A DNA stretch of 64,000 nucleotides from Ypsolopha sequella. Taxonomy: Eukaryota; Arthropoda; Insecta; Lepidoptera; Ypsolophidae. The translations under genes and the position numbers were made by a program. Where the stretch lies: NCBI GenBank assembly GCA_934047225.1, contig CAKOHE010000120.1:533775-597774 (forward strand). The letters run 5' to 3'. The notes beneath the pieces were generated by a model. That model worked only from the letters and a program-made list of their open reading frames with translations, did no database searches and was not told the origin of the DNA. Position 1 is the first letter of the stretch; every line of letters begins with the position of its first letter. This document shows, one piece after another, positions 40,594-51,600 of this stretch.

Positions 40594-41682
40594 GTGTACA
40601 GATTATACACTTTGAATACAGAACAGTTGTTAGCAGCTGCTGCTATAGCATCGAGTGAGACTTGGCATCGACGTTTGGGACATATAAACAGTACTAGTTT
40701 AAATAAAATGAAAAGTGGAGCTGTAGAAGGAATTTCATACCCAGATGTGGCAAACATAGATAAATTGACATGCACAGTTTGCTGTGAACGCAAGCAGGCG
40801 AGATTACCTTTTCAGCAGAGTTTATCGAAAACAGAGGATGTGCTGGAGGTGATTCATGCAGATGTCGGAGGTCCAATGGAAAATAAATCTATCGGTGGAT
40901 CCAGATATTATGTTTTGTTTGTGGATGACTATAGCAAAATGGTATTTGTTTATTTTTTGAAAACAAAGGATGAAGTTTTTAAGTACTTCAAGGAGTTTCA
41001 GTCAATGGCTGAAAAACAGAAAGACAGAAAAATTAAAATTCTAAGTACAGATAACGGAGGCGAGTTCTGTAGTCGAGAATTTGAGAAGTATTTAAAGGAG
41101 CAAGGAATAGTTCATCAAAGAACTAATGCTTATACCCCGCAACAGAATGGCTTATGTGAAAGAATGAACAGGTCAGTAGTTGAAAAGGCCAGATGTTTGA
41201 TCTTTGATGCCAGTTTAGATAAAAAATTCTTGGCAGAGGCGGTTAGTATTTCAGTATATTTGAGAAATAGATCTGTCATTACGGGACTGAATAACATGAC
41301 TCCATTTGAAGTGTGGACAGGCCAAAAGCCAAACTTGAGCCATTTACGTATATTTGGAAGTACAGTCATGGTACATGTTCCGAAAGAGAAACGTTTAAAG
41401 TGGGACAGAAAGGCAAAGAAATTAATTTTTGTTGGATATGCTGAAAATGTGAAGGGCTATAGGGTTTATGACCCAGAAAATAACTCTGTGACTTCAAGTA
41501 GAGACATAGTGATCATGGAGACTGAAGCTGAAAGTATGGTAAACATACCAATAGAATGCAAGTCTTCAGCAGAGCAAACTAAGCTCGAATATTCAGAGAG
41601 TACAGATTCAGAAGGAGAGAAGAAAAGAGATGATACATACTTGGATTCAGAAGCTTCTTCGGTGAGTAGGTACTTCAGATGA
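40594..41682 (+). pseudogene. Copia 1 integrase
   Basis: Zinc-binding HRRLGH...CTVCCERKQ, then catalytic Asp in VIHADVGGP, Asp in LSTDNGGEF and Glu in QQNGLCERMNRS. The C-terminal part includes LRIFGSTVMVHVPKEKRLKW. All three catalytic positions are conserved. A stop at 41,680 ends the frame before the RT. Confidence 0.9.
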
Positions 41683-41845
41683 TAATTTTTCGGATTCAAC
41701 TTTTGATCCAGATATCACTCTAATAAATATAGATGAACTACAAACGACTTCAAAACGAGCAAGAAGAAATTCTTTTGGTTATAACAATTTATGTATTGCA
41801 GAGTGTGAAGACAACAATTACAGAGAAATCACACTCGATGAAGCT

Positions 41846-43337
41846 TTGAATGGACCAGAAAGCGAGTTTTGGAGAGCAAGCATGAAGGAGGAGTTGGACT
41901 CGTTTAAGGAAAATGATGCGTGGGAACTTGTTGATCATCCTCAGGACAGTACAGTGGTTCAGTGCAGGTGGGTTTTCAAAAAGAAGTATGACAGTGATAA
42001 TAATGTGAGATATCGAGCAAGATTAGTGGCAAAGGGCTTCACACAGAAAGCCGGTGTTGATTTTCTTGAAACTTTCTCCCCTGTGCGAAGATATTCCACA
42101 TTGAGGCTATTGTTTGCATTAGCAGCAAAGCTGAATTTAGATATAAGTCATCTAGATGTAACTACTGCTTTTTTGAATGGTTTTTTGAATGAAACTGTGT
42201 ATATGAAGAAACCTGTAAGTTATGAATGTAATAGCGATGACAACAAAGTGTTAAAATTAAAACGCGCCATTTATGGTCTCAAACAGTCTTCCAGGGCTTG
42301 GTATCAGAGAATAAATGATTACTTAATAAATTTAGGTTGTAAAAAGTCAAAATATAAACCTTGTTTATTTTCAAAATTTGAAGGAAGTGTGAAAACAATT
42401 ATAGCATTATTTGTTGATGACTTTTTTGTATTTTCTAACTGTGGAACAGATCAATTAGTGAATGAATTGAGTTGTAAATTTAAAATTAAAAACTTAGGTC
42501 AGTTAAAACAATGTTTAGGCTTAAGTGTAAAATAAGTAAAAACAAATAACTGTTGATCAAGAAGAGTATGTAGAAAATTTATTAAAAAGATTTAACATGT
42601 CACAATTTAAAACTGCAGAAACCCCTATGGAGATGAATTTAAAATTGGAAAAATCTCAGAATGTTTGTAATGATTACCCATATCAAAAACTAATAGGCAG
42701 TTTAATGTACTTAGCAGTTCTGACCAGGCCAGATATTGCATACAGTGTTAGTTTTCTTAGTCAGTTTAATAACTCTTATGATGAGACTCACTGGAAGCAT
42801 GCCAAAAGAGTGCTAAAGTATCTAAAGAAAACAAAAAATTATGGTCTTGTATTTTGCAAAGACAGTTCTTGTATTGAAGGATTTGCAGATGCGGGCTGGG
42901 GTTCAGATGTAAATGATAGAAAATAATATTCCGGCTTTTGCTTTAAATTGTCAAATACAGTAATTTCTTTTGAATGTAGAAAACAAAGAAATGTAGGTTT
43001 ATCTTCGACAGAAGCAGAATATATTTCTTTGTCAGAAGCAACCAAAGAGGCAATTTATTTAAAAAAATTATTAAATGAACTCCTAGGGAAATCAGAACCA
43101 ATTGTCTTGTTTAATGATAGTCAAAGTGCACAAAAACTGGTTTTGAATCCAATTTTCCATCGGAGATCTAAACACATCGATATAAGATATCATTTTGTAA
43201 GAGAGGCTGTGGCCAACAATTTTATTGTAATAGCTTATTTAGAAAAAGCTGAAATGCCAGCAGATATTTTGACCAAAAGTTTAAAATGCTCGGTATTTTA
43301 CCTGTTTCATAAAACAAATTACTTGTTTATTTTTTGA
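41846..43337 (+). pseudogene. Copia 1 reverse transcriptase and RNase H, in three frames
   Basis: RT 41,846-42,535: RWVFKKKYDSD, ARLVAKGFTQKAGVDFLETF, HLDVTTAFLNG, YGLKQSSRAWYQ and the active site as FVDDFF (usually YVDD). RNase H is split over 42,597-42,926 (LTRPDIAYSVSFLSQFNNS, FADAGWGSD) and 42,948-43,337 (LSSTEAEYISLSEA, KHIDIRYHFVREAV, ADILTKSLK). Two stops separate the parts. Confidence 0.9.
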
Positions 43338-43458
43338 TTTTGTTAAGGGCCGGTATTGATAATATGGTAACAAACTCAATCAATAATGTTGTGTCAATAA
43401 CATCCGGCCACTAGCGCCATCTGTATGTGCTCTGTGCAATAAAGTCAGTCTGTCCAAA

Positions 43459-43742
<284 letters not shown>

Positions 43743-43890
43743 CATGTGGAAGGTGAAGCTACGCTGGACCGAAGCACACAAGGGGAATCAAGGTAACAAG
43801 CAGACTCTTGCTAAACTAGAATTCCACATGAAGGGAACGACAGGGGATATTAACTTGGTGGAAGAGAGAAACTTGGAGAGATGAGAAAAC
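43743..43890 (+). other. Short sequence, possibly degraded RNase H
   Basis: Plus frame reads VKLRWTEAHKGNQGNKQTLA, which resembles the 'AHxGxxGNExADxLAK' block of RNase H in LINEs. Too short and degraded to assign. Confidence 0.25.
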
Positions 43891-44196
43891 TGATGTTGAT
43901 ATAGCATTAGCAGAGAATTAAATAGGCAGTTTTAGCAAGGTTAAGTATAAATGTATTTATTGTAAATGAGATTATTTACAATAGAATCGAAAAATTCAAT
44001 TCAATGCCATTTTATCTGGTTTCCGATAATGTGGACTCCGCGAAATCGAAAAATATTTAAACACATTAAAGGACGACATTTGACACACTCAATGTAAAAC
44101 AGGCTGTCATCAAATCATCATAGACAGATATAAGCAATGAGATTACTCATATCTTTACAATGAGATTGTAGAGAGGCAAACCTCTTTGCTCTAACA
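43891..44196 (-). repeat. 3' LTR of Copia element 2
   Basis: On minus, a purine tract AAGGAGGAG is followed by TGTTAGAGCAAAGAGG and the sequence ends ...ATATCAACATCA. That gives the TG...CA ends and adjacent polypurine tract expected of a Copia 3' LTR, about 306 bp. No matching 5' LTR is seen near 48 kb. Confidence 0.65.
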
Positions 44197-44267
44197 CTCC
44201 TCCTTAATCTCATGCACACAGCACTCACTCGTGCTTTCTGACTCACTCATCTAAACTAAACACTCAA

Positions 44268-45697
44268 TCAGAGTCCCAATTCTTTTACACACCACTCAAA
44301 TTTACCTCTTGGTAAAGCCTTGGTTAAAACATCTGCAACCATCCTCCCAGTCTCACAATATTCCAGCCCAATCACACCAGATTCTACACACTCACGAATG
44401 AAATGGTACCTAACATCAACGTGCTTTGTCCTCTGGTGATGCACTGGATTATTTGCAATCACAATGGCTGACTGGCTATCCGAAAACATGGTTATAGTAT
44501 TAGGATCTTTCTAGCCAATCATTTCCGCTGTGAATTTTCGAAGGAATACAGCTTCCTTGGCTGTCTCCGATAGGGCGACATATTCTGCCTCTGCAGTGCT
44601 GAGCGCAATTGTGCGCTGTTTAGTACTCTGCCACGAAACAGCTCCTCCTTGAATAAGGAACGCCCAGCCTGAGTATGAACGCCGATCACTATCTCCGGCA
44701 TAATCAGCATCTGCATATCCCTGAAGAATATATTTTGGCTTCTTTTCTTTGAGTACATCAGCCCACGACTCTTCGTACCTTTAAGGTAGCGCAATACTCT
44801 TTTAGCTGCAATCCAATGTTGCTCCTCATAACATTCATTATTGAACTGGCTCAGATAATTTACCACATGTGATATATCAGGTCGTGTGCAGACTGCCAGA
44901 TACATAAGCAATCCTATCAGTGCACGATAGGGAACCTTCTCATCTCGTCTCCTGCCATGCGTTGGCTTTTCTAGCCTTTGACCTGGCACAGCCGGTGTGG
45001 AAACTGGTTTGCAGTTCTCCATATTGAACTCCCTCAGCAGTCTTTCCACATACTTCTCTTGATGTAGTTTGGTTTCGCTGGAGTTCTGCTCAATGCTTAT
45101 TCCAAGCATTAGTTCAGCTTGTCCTAGATCTTTCATTTCAAAGCTGGACTTCAGATCATTCTTGACACTGAGCAAGTCTTCCTTATCGTTCCAGAAAATG
45201 AGTATATCGTTCACATATATTGCAAGGATAATTAGTTTTTCATGTTGGCGCCTCGTATATACACATGGCTCGTACTCAGATCTCCTGAATCCCACTCTTA
45301 TCAGCTCTGAATGTAGTTTCTGGTTCCACGCTCGTGGAGCCTGTTTCAGGCCATAGAGAGACTTTTGTAAACAACACACATAGTTTTCTTTGCCTTTTAC
45401 CTCCATGCCTTCCGGTTGTTTCATGTAAACGACTTCATCTAAGTTCCCGTTTAGGAATGCCGTTTTCACGTCCATTTGATCTATTTTCAGTCCCATCCGG
45501 ACTGCAAGAGCTATTAGGACTCTCAGTGAGCTGTGCCTCACCACAGGAGAAAACGTTTCGTTATAGTCCACTCCACGCCGCTGGCTGAAACCCCTTGCGA
45601 CGAGCCGAGCTTTATACCTAGTCTTTCCCCCCGCCTCTTCTTTGATTTTAAGTAGCCACTTAGAATCAACGATGTTGCACGAGCTCGGTCGCTTCAC
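44268..45697 (-). pseudogene. Copia 2 reverse transcriptase and RNase H
   Basis: NIVDSKWLLKIKEE, ARLVARGFSQRRGVDYNETF, QMDVKTAFLNGNLDEVVYMK, YGLKQAPRAWNQK, then YVNDILIF where functional Copia has YVDD, so a catalytic Asp is replaced by Asn. RNase H follows (CTRPDISHVVNYLSQFNNEC; FSDSQSAIVIANNP, KHVDVRYHFIRECV, VADVLTKALPRG), with a stop and frame change near 44,500. Confidence 0.9.
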
Positions 45698-45769
45698 TAG
45701 CGTCCATGTTTTGTTCTTCCTGAGAGCCTCTAGTTCCTCTTCAATGGCAGCTTTCCATTTCTCATTTTA

Positions 45770-46538
45770 CACAAACACAAACACACATTCAAAACTCATA
45801 ATAACTTCCAGCCAAGTAGACAAAGATAAAAACGTCTAAAAACACCTTTATTACATTGAAATACGGCGACCTAGGGCCATTCTATAACTTGGCAATTCTT
45901 AACTTTATTATTACCTTGTTGATCCCTGCAATTTTAACGTTTACTTTACCTATTTAGTTCATTCTTAAGCTAGTAATTTGCTAATAAGCGGAATTTAGTG
46001 ATTGTTAGTTGACATTATGGTGTTTTAAATTATGTTGCTTTAATTGTTTAACTGTTTAGTCAATTTGTTGTTTTTACTAAATTTTGGACAGCATTTACTG
46101 TTTATATAAATTCAAAGTCTAGGTCTCATACTTACACTTGAAAAACCATTTAATAAAAACGTAGATTATTTACAACAATATTGTGCATGTATCCATAACT
46201 CTTAGCTTAAAATATTTTTGTTGTTATGAAATTAAACGAGATATTTAGTTGCTTTCAACTGGAGATGTGGGTAGGTGCTTATAAAACAGAGTTAAGTGTT
46301 AATAACTCGCATGAATGACTAGGTACCTACCCGCACTAATATTGTTTGATCGGTGTTATTAATATATTGTTAAATAGTCTTATTTTAAGCTAGCCATAAG
46401 CATATGTAGCAAAACCTACTTACTGTACGAAAGAAGCCTGGCTACCCATTGGACAGAGAATTCTAGCTTGGGAGCCAGGAACCAACAAATGTAACATTTA
46501 TTTTTCATTAAACATTTTTTCATTATTCATTTTTTCAT
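45770..46538. mobile_element. Unidentified insertion inside Copia 2
   Basis: Copia 2 coding sequence stops at SRPDSEN (46,540) and resumes at EKWKAAIEEELEALRKNK (45,770). The roughly 770 bp between them are unrelated, AT-rich and non-coding. On minus the insert is flanked by AAAAT on both sides, and the original site can be read as GTGAAAATGAGAAATGG. One end is (ACACAA)n-like. No terminal inverted repeats recognised. Confidence 0.7.
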
Positions 46539-46909
46539 TTTATTTTCACTGTCTGGCCTTGACAGTGCCTCTTGTATGGTGAGAGGATCCTGGGTTGCTG
46601 TTGTTGCTTGGTAGGTGACAAAATCCGGATACTGTTTTGCCCTCCTTTCTCTTAGTGGATATCTCCTGTCCGACAACTCGATGTCGTTATTTTGCCTAGA
46701 ATCATCTTCCATCTGAAATTCGTTTTCGGCAACCATCTCTCTCGCATCTGAATCATTCTGATTCAGCTCATGCTCCTGCATGACACTCGTGCTCGGAACT
46801 ATCTCCTGTTCCATTCTTGTTGGATCTGTCCTAGGCTCGATCACTGCATTTGTCAGCATATTACCGTTTTCTACCTCCTCAATGGATGCTTCTCTTTTGC
46901 TTCCATATT

Positions 46910-47999
46910 TTAAATTTTCAAAAAAAACAACGTTTCTGCCTTTATGAATTTCAAATGTTTTTGGATTGAATAAGCGGTAGCCTTTCGTTTCTTCGCAATA
47001 TCCAACGTGAACAAGTTCCTTGCCTTTTTGATCCCACTTCTTCCGTTTCTGGTCTGGGACGTGTAGTAAGCTTTGCATCCAAAAACTCTTAGGAAGCTCA
47101 GGTTAACCTTTTTATTAGTCCACGCCTCCTCTGGCGTTTTGTTCCGCACGGCTACTGTAGGTGATCTGTTTTTTAGATATACTGCAGTTTTGATTGATTC
47201 AGCCCATAGCCGTTGATCTAGACCAGCATCCTTCAGCATGGTTCTTGCTTTTTCGGTGATGGTTCTATTCGCCCGTTCTGCTACACCATTTTGTTCAGGT
47301 GTATACTCTACTGTCAGTTGGTGACAGATTCCTCTTTTCTTGCAAAACTCTTCAAACCGCTGGTTGATAAACTCTTTACCATTATCGGATCGTATCACCT
47401 TCAGTTTTTTGTTTTGTTTGATGCTCCGTTAGCGTAACAAATTCTACAAATTTGTCAAATACCTCTCCCTTTGTTTTGAGAAAGTAAACAAATGTTTTCC
47501 TGGTGAGGTCATCAATAAATGTAAGAAAATATCTGTACCCTCCGTACGGATTTTCACTCATTGGTCCACATACATCACTGTAAACCAACCCTAAAACCTC
47601 TTGTGCCCTGCTGCCCCCAGACTTTTTAAATGGCTGCTTTGTCTGCTTTCCTATTACACAGGCTTCACACTCTAGCTTAGCAGCAGTGTTAGGAAAACTT
47701 ACCCCTTGCGCCAAATTAGTCTTAAGTAAGGTTAGATTTCGAAATCCCAGGTGCCCGAGTCGTCTATGCCACAGTATCACCGCATCCGTAGCTGTAGATG
47801 CTAATGCTACCTCCTGCGAACAATACTGGACTTTATATACACCATTCTCTACAGTGCCTGCATGCGAAACTTCTCCTGTGACCTTACATCCATCCGCTTT
47901 CATAATTTTAAAGCCAGATTTATCAAAGAAGACAATCAGGTTTCTACTTACAACTGTACTCACACTCAGCAAGTTATTTGCCAAATTAGAAGTGACCAA
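46910..47999 (-). pseudogene. Copia 2 integrase, two frames
   Basis: HRRLGHLGFRNL...CEACVIGKQ (zinc binding), VYSDVCGPMSENPYGG (Asp) in 47,382-47,999; IRSDNGKEFINQRFEEFCKK (Asp) and YTPEQNGVAERANRTITEKA (Glu) in 46,910-47,398; then SFLRVFGCKAYY. A frame break at about 47,390 falls between the last part of the first frame and IRSDNG. Confidence 0.9.
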
Positions 48000-48001
48000 T
48001 T

Positions 48002-48590
48002 AAATAACTTAATCACGTGACCTCCAGCAGCTCTCCCAAATGCCGGCTCCGGCACTCATCCTAAGTGCCGGATCCGGTAGCCGAGTCACCTCCTATTAAA
48101 AACCTCAGACTAGGGTGTTTGGGCTAAGTTCCTTTCGCCTTCCCACTCGGTTGGAAAAAAGCTTTATAAATTACACTCTCAGAATTGGTCTGAGATTACA
48201 CTACAAACAAAAAGTTTTCTTTGATCAATGATTTGTTTTGAAATTTGACGTCAAATATTTTATGTCAATTTTATGTGGAAAGGGCTCGGAAAGGGATCCC
48301 TTATTACGACATGTTGTAATATTTGATCAATTTCCATAGACAATATTTGGCGAAGGATCCTTTTAAAGTGATATTTACTTAACAGTCTAAGGAAATAAGG
48401 CGTGAAGGGGTGATGGCGTGTTTTTTTCATTTTGTTTTGGCCTGATGGCTTTTTATCAAGACAGATAGATCAACAGACAAGGCAGTATGGCTTAGTTCCA
48501 TAACCTTTCCTTGACAGAATAATGTTAAAAAATCATACTTCAATTTCAATTCAAATATGAACGGCATTTGTTCAAATATTTAGGTATATT
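48002..48590. other. Non-coding stretch upstream of the three-exon gene
   Basis: Contains a GC-rich part (CCGGCTCCGGCACTCATCCT; 48,030-48,100) and AT-rich remainder. No recognised coding frame. It may include the promoter of the gene starting at 48,671. Confidence 0.3.
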
Positions 48591-48670
48591 GATAATATTA
48601 CAATTTTGTTGTTTTATCATTATCACCTATCAATCGGTCGATCGAGGCGAGAGCGGTTGAAATTGGCAAT

Positions 48671-51600
48671 ATGGCTTCAAGGGGAACGGCGAAATCGACG
48701 CCCGCGAAACGATGCATCGTTACCAAAACGAGTGCACCGACAACAATTAATCCAGTTCTCAAACAGAAGACGATGTCGGTAACGAAATCCACATATACTA
48801 CTCTCAAAGGTATGACTATGAATAACAGTACCTGGTTGATTCGAGCGAGAATGCCCTAGACCTCAGGCCGCAGTCCTGCTCATAGTACTCATGGAGTAGG
48901 TGCAAGCCGTGGGAATACAATTCACCACACATTATCTAAAGCCTTGCCCAAGATAAGTCCCACAAGAAACGGGCGTTGGGTTGGATTTAGTATCGTTTGG
49001 CAGTTGTATGGGGGTGAAAGTGGTTAAAGCTGGTAAAGGGGGGTCCCCGATCATAACGCTATCACACTTATTAAAAGGTAATGCACATTTTTCGGGAAAT
49101 AAATGAAAATTGTTTCTAGCATAAAATCAGGTAAAAGGCGCAAACGGAACGTAAAAATGGGTGTTTGACAACCAAATCTGTCCTAGTTTATTGTCTGTGG
49201 TGCAAAATATTGTGCAATAACGATGAAACGGAACGCAAAAAACAAAATGCGTCCTGTGTTACTGTCATTGGTAATTCATTTATTCATTCCGTTTCTCCTC
49301 GAGTTCCGTGAATATTCTCCCTGTGCTGTGTGGTGTTTTTGTTTTGGTTTTCTTCGACGACTTTGGCTTGTTTCCTGGACTTTGATTGTTTGCATTCCCG
49401 ATTGAAATCCTGCTCAAAAGGAGGTTAGTGTACCCCACTTCATGATTAAAATAGGTTAAATCTGTTTCAAAACCGAATCAGAGCACCCCGACTCTATACA
49501 GTCTTGTGGCTACTACCCCTAGAGTGTATATAAAAAGCCGAAGGCGCGAAGGGAGGGCAGCCCCCGCCCGCTGTAATAAAGCTTAGGCACCTGCGTGAGC
49601 CGTAGCGGCTGAGGCTGGTCGCCGAAGGCGACCAACAAGCCGAAGCTGTGGAGGCGAGCACAGGTGCCTGTGCTTTGTAACGCAAGGGTGAAGGGGCTGC
49701 ACTTCCCACAGCGCCGTAGCCGATGCAGAAGTGAATTTGTGATATAAAAGTGACTTCAGTATTGATAGGTTCAAATGGTTCAAAATTTACTTCTGCACTG
49801 GTAGGTTCAAGGTTAAAAGAAGGAGGGTTTCTGCACTCCCAGCTTATAAGGAAGTTCTTCCATCTCCCCCCACCTTTACTTTAAAAATATAACCTGAATT
49901 TGTTGATTATAACCTCAAAAAAGTAAAAAATTAATTAAAAAAAAACGATGCATTACCTTTTAATGGGGGGGTACCAGGGGGTAGGGGTCCACCCCTCACC
50001 CCCCCACAATCCCCACCCCCCCCTCCGCCTGCCAAACAATACTAAATTTTAACCATTTCCCTTTAATTATTTTTCGTACCTATTTTTTTTTTGTTAGATA
50101 TCTATGTAAGTAAGACATAAAAAAAATTAAACCAATATTCGTCACATAATATGTCTAAAATAAAATAAAACTGTGTATGTTCATAGAATTTCTCATTTGA
50201 ACCATTTTTACCAGAGTTTTTCTTTCTTACGACCTAGGAACACAACAGAATTTTATGACTTTATTTTTAGTGAATTACTTATATAAGGCTTTAACTAAAA
50301 AAAATACAAAGTAAAATAAAAAGGTAAAAATTTTTTTTTTCTTTCTTACATTTTGAAAAACATTGAATTCAATGAGGGGGTAGAAGATGTACGAGGGGAG
50401 GCTGAAAAGTAACTTACCTAACTATGGAAGAAAAGACGTAACTGGATAGTTTATTTTTATTTTTCTATATAGTCCTTTGCTAGTAAAATGCACTTATTAA
50501 ATTTTTCAAATATTGAATTTAAGCCATTAAAAAAAAAAAAACGGTTTGTCGTCAAAATAGTCAGAAACCGCTGCCTTCATTTCGTCATCGGTCATAAACC
50601 TTCGTCCCCTGAGGTCTTTCTTGAGAAGTCTAAACAGAAAATAGTCACAGGGGGCTAGATCTGGACTATAAGGGGGGTGGTCAATGGTTTCGAAGCCATT
50701 GTCTTTAATTGCTAGCTTTGTTGTGCGTGCGGTATGCACTGGTGCGTTATCGTGCAAAATCAGAATTCCGTTGCTTAGTTTACCTCGCCGTTTTTCTTTT
50801 ATTGTCTCTCTTAGTTGATATAATAAGTTTGAGTAATAATCAGCATTCATTGTAGTTTTCTTCGGTAAATAATCTATGAGCAAAATCCCTTCTGTGTCCC
50901 AAAAGATTGTAGCCATAAGTTTACCGGCCGATGGACAGACCTTGAATTTCCGAGGCGGCTTCTCATCCTTAAATTTCCACTGTAACGACTCTTGCTTACT
51001 TTCCGGGTCCCATTGTCGAATCCAAGTCTCATCACATGTTACAATTCTAGAAATTATTTCTTCCTCTTTCCCTCGACTCATGTCCAAAAACTCTTCGCAA
51101 CATTTGACACGCCTCTCCATGTCAAATGCAGTCAACATTCTAGGGACCCAACGTGCACTAACCTTGGACATGTTCAAATGCTCATGAATTATTTCATTGA
51201 CTCGCTCTTTATTGACGCCCACATCTCTAGCTATCTCCCACTGCTTCACTCGTCGGTCCTCTAATATAATTTTTTTCACCCTGGCTACATTTTCATCGGT
51301 AACGGCCGAAACTGGTCTTCCGCTACGAGGATCATCTTCGAGGCTCTCACGACCTAATTTAAACTGCCTTGACCAAAACTTTATTACAAATTCGGAAGAA
51401 CACAAACTGCCAAACACACGTAACATACGCTGTCTGATCCCCGAAGGCGTATTCCCTTCTTTAGTCAAAAACTTAATCACCGCACGCTGCTCGATTTTAT
51501 CCATTTTCACTTTTTCTACCGACATGTTCGAAACAATTGTAGGAGACAAATAAACGTCATGCAATAAACAAATGAATGTAATACATTTTGAAAATAGAAT

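Larger units (their letters stand above)
39961..43340 (+). mobile_element. Copia LTR retrotransposon 1, degraded
   Basis: Copia order is preserved on plus: zinc-knuckle gag end, protease, integrase, RT, RNase H. Frames are broken by stops near 40,561, 41,680, 42,533 and 42,924, and the front of gag is missing. No 5' LTR is visible. Sequence after 43,350 (TGATAATATGGTAACAAACT to about 43,452) may be a partial 3' LTR. Confidence 0.9.
43891..48001 (-). mobile_element. Copia LTR retrotransposon 2, degraded and interrupted
   Basis: Minus-strand Copia: integrase (47,999-46,910), linker (47,078-46,527), RT (45,697-44,519), RNase H end (44,489-44,268), 3' LTR. Broken by frameshifts near 47.39, 47.0 and 44.5 kb and by an insertion at about 45,770-46,538. 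It lacks gag, protease and the 5' LTR. It faces the Copia 1 element tail to tail. Confidence 0.9.

Noticed and set aside
45069..45588. Plus-strand ORFs over Copia 2
   Set aside because: Shadows of the minus-strand RT frame, which has all the conserved blocks.
48598..48807. 69-residue minus ORF over exon 1 of the three-exon gene
   Set aside because: Antisense shadow; only the plus frame joins to downstream exons in phase.
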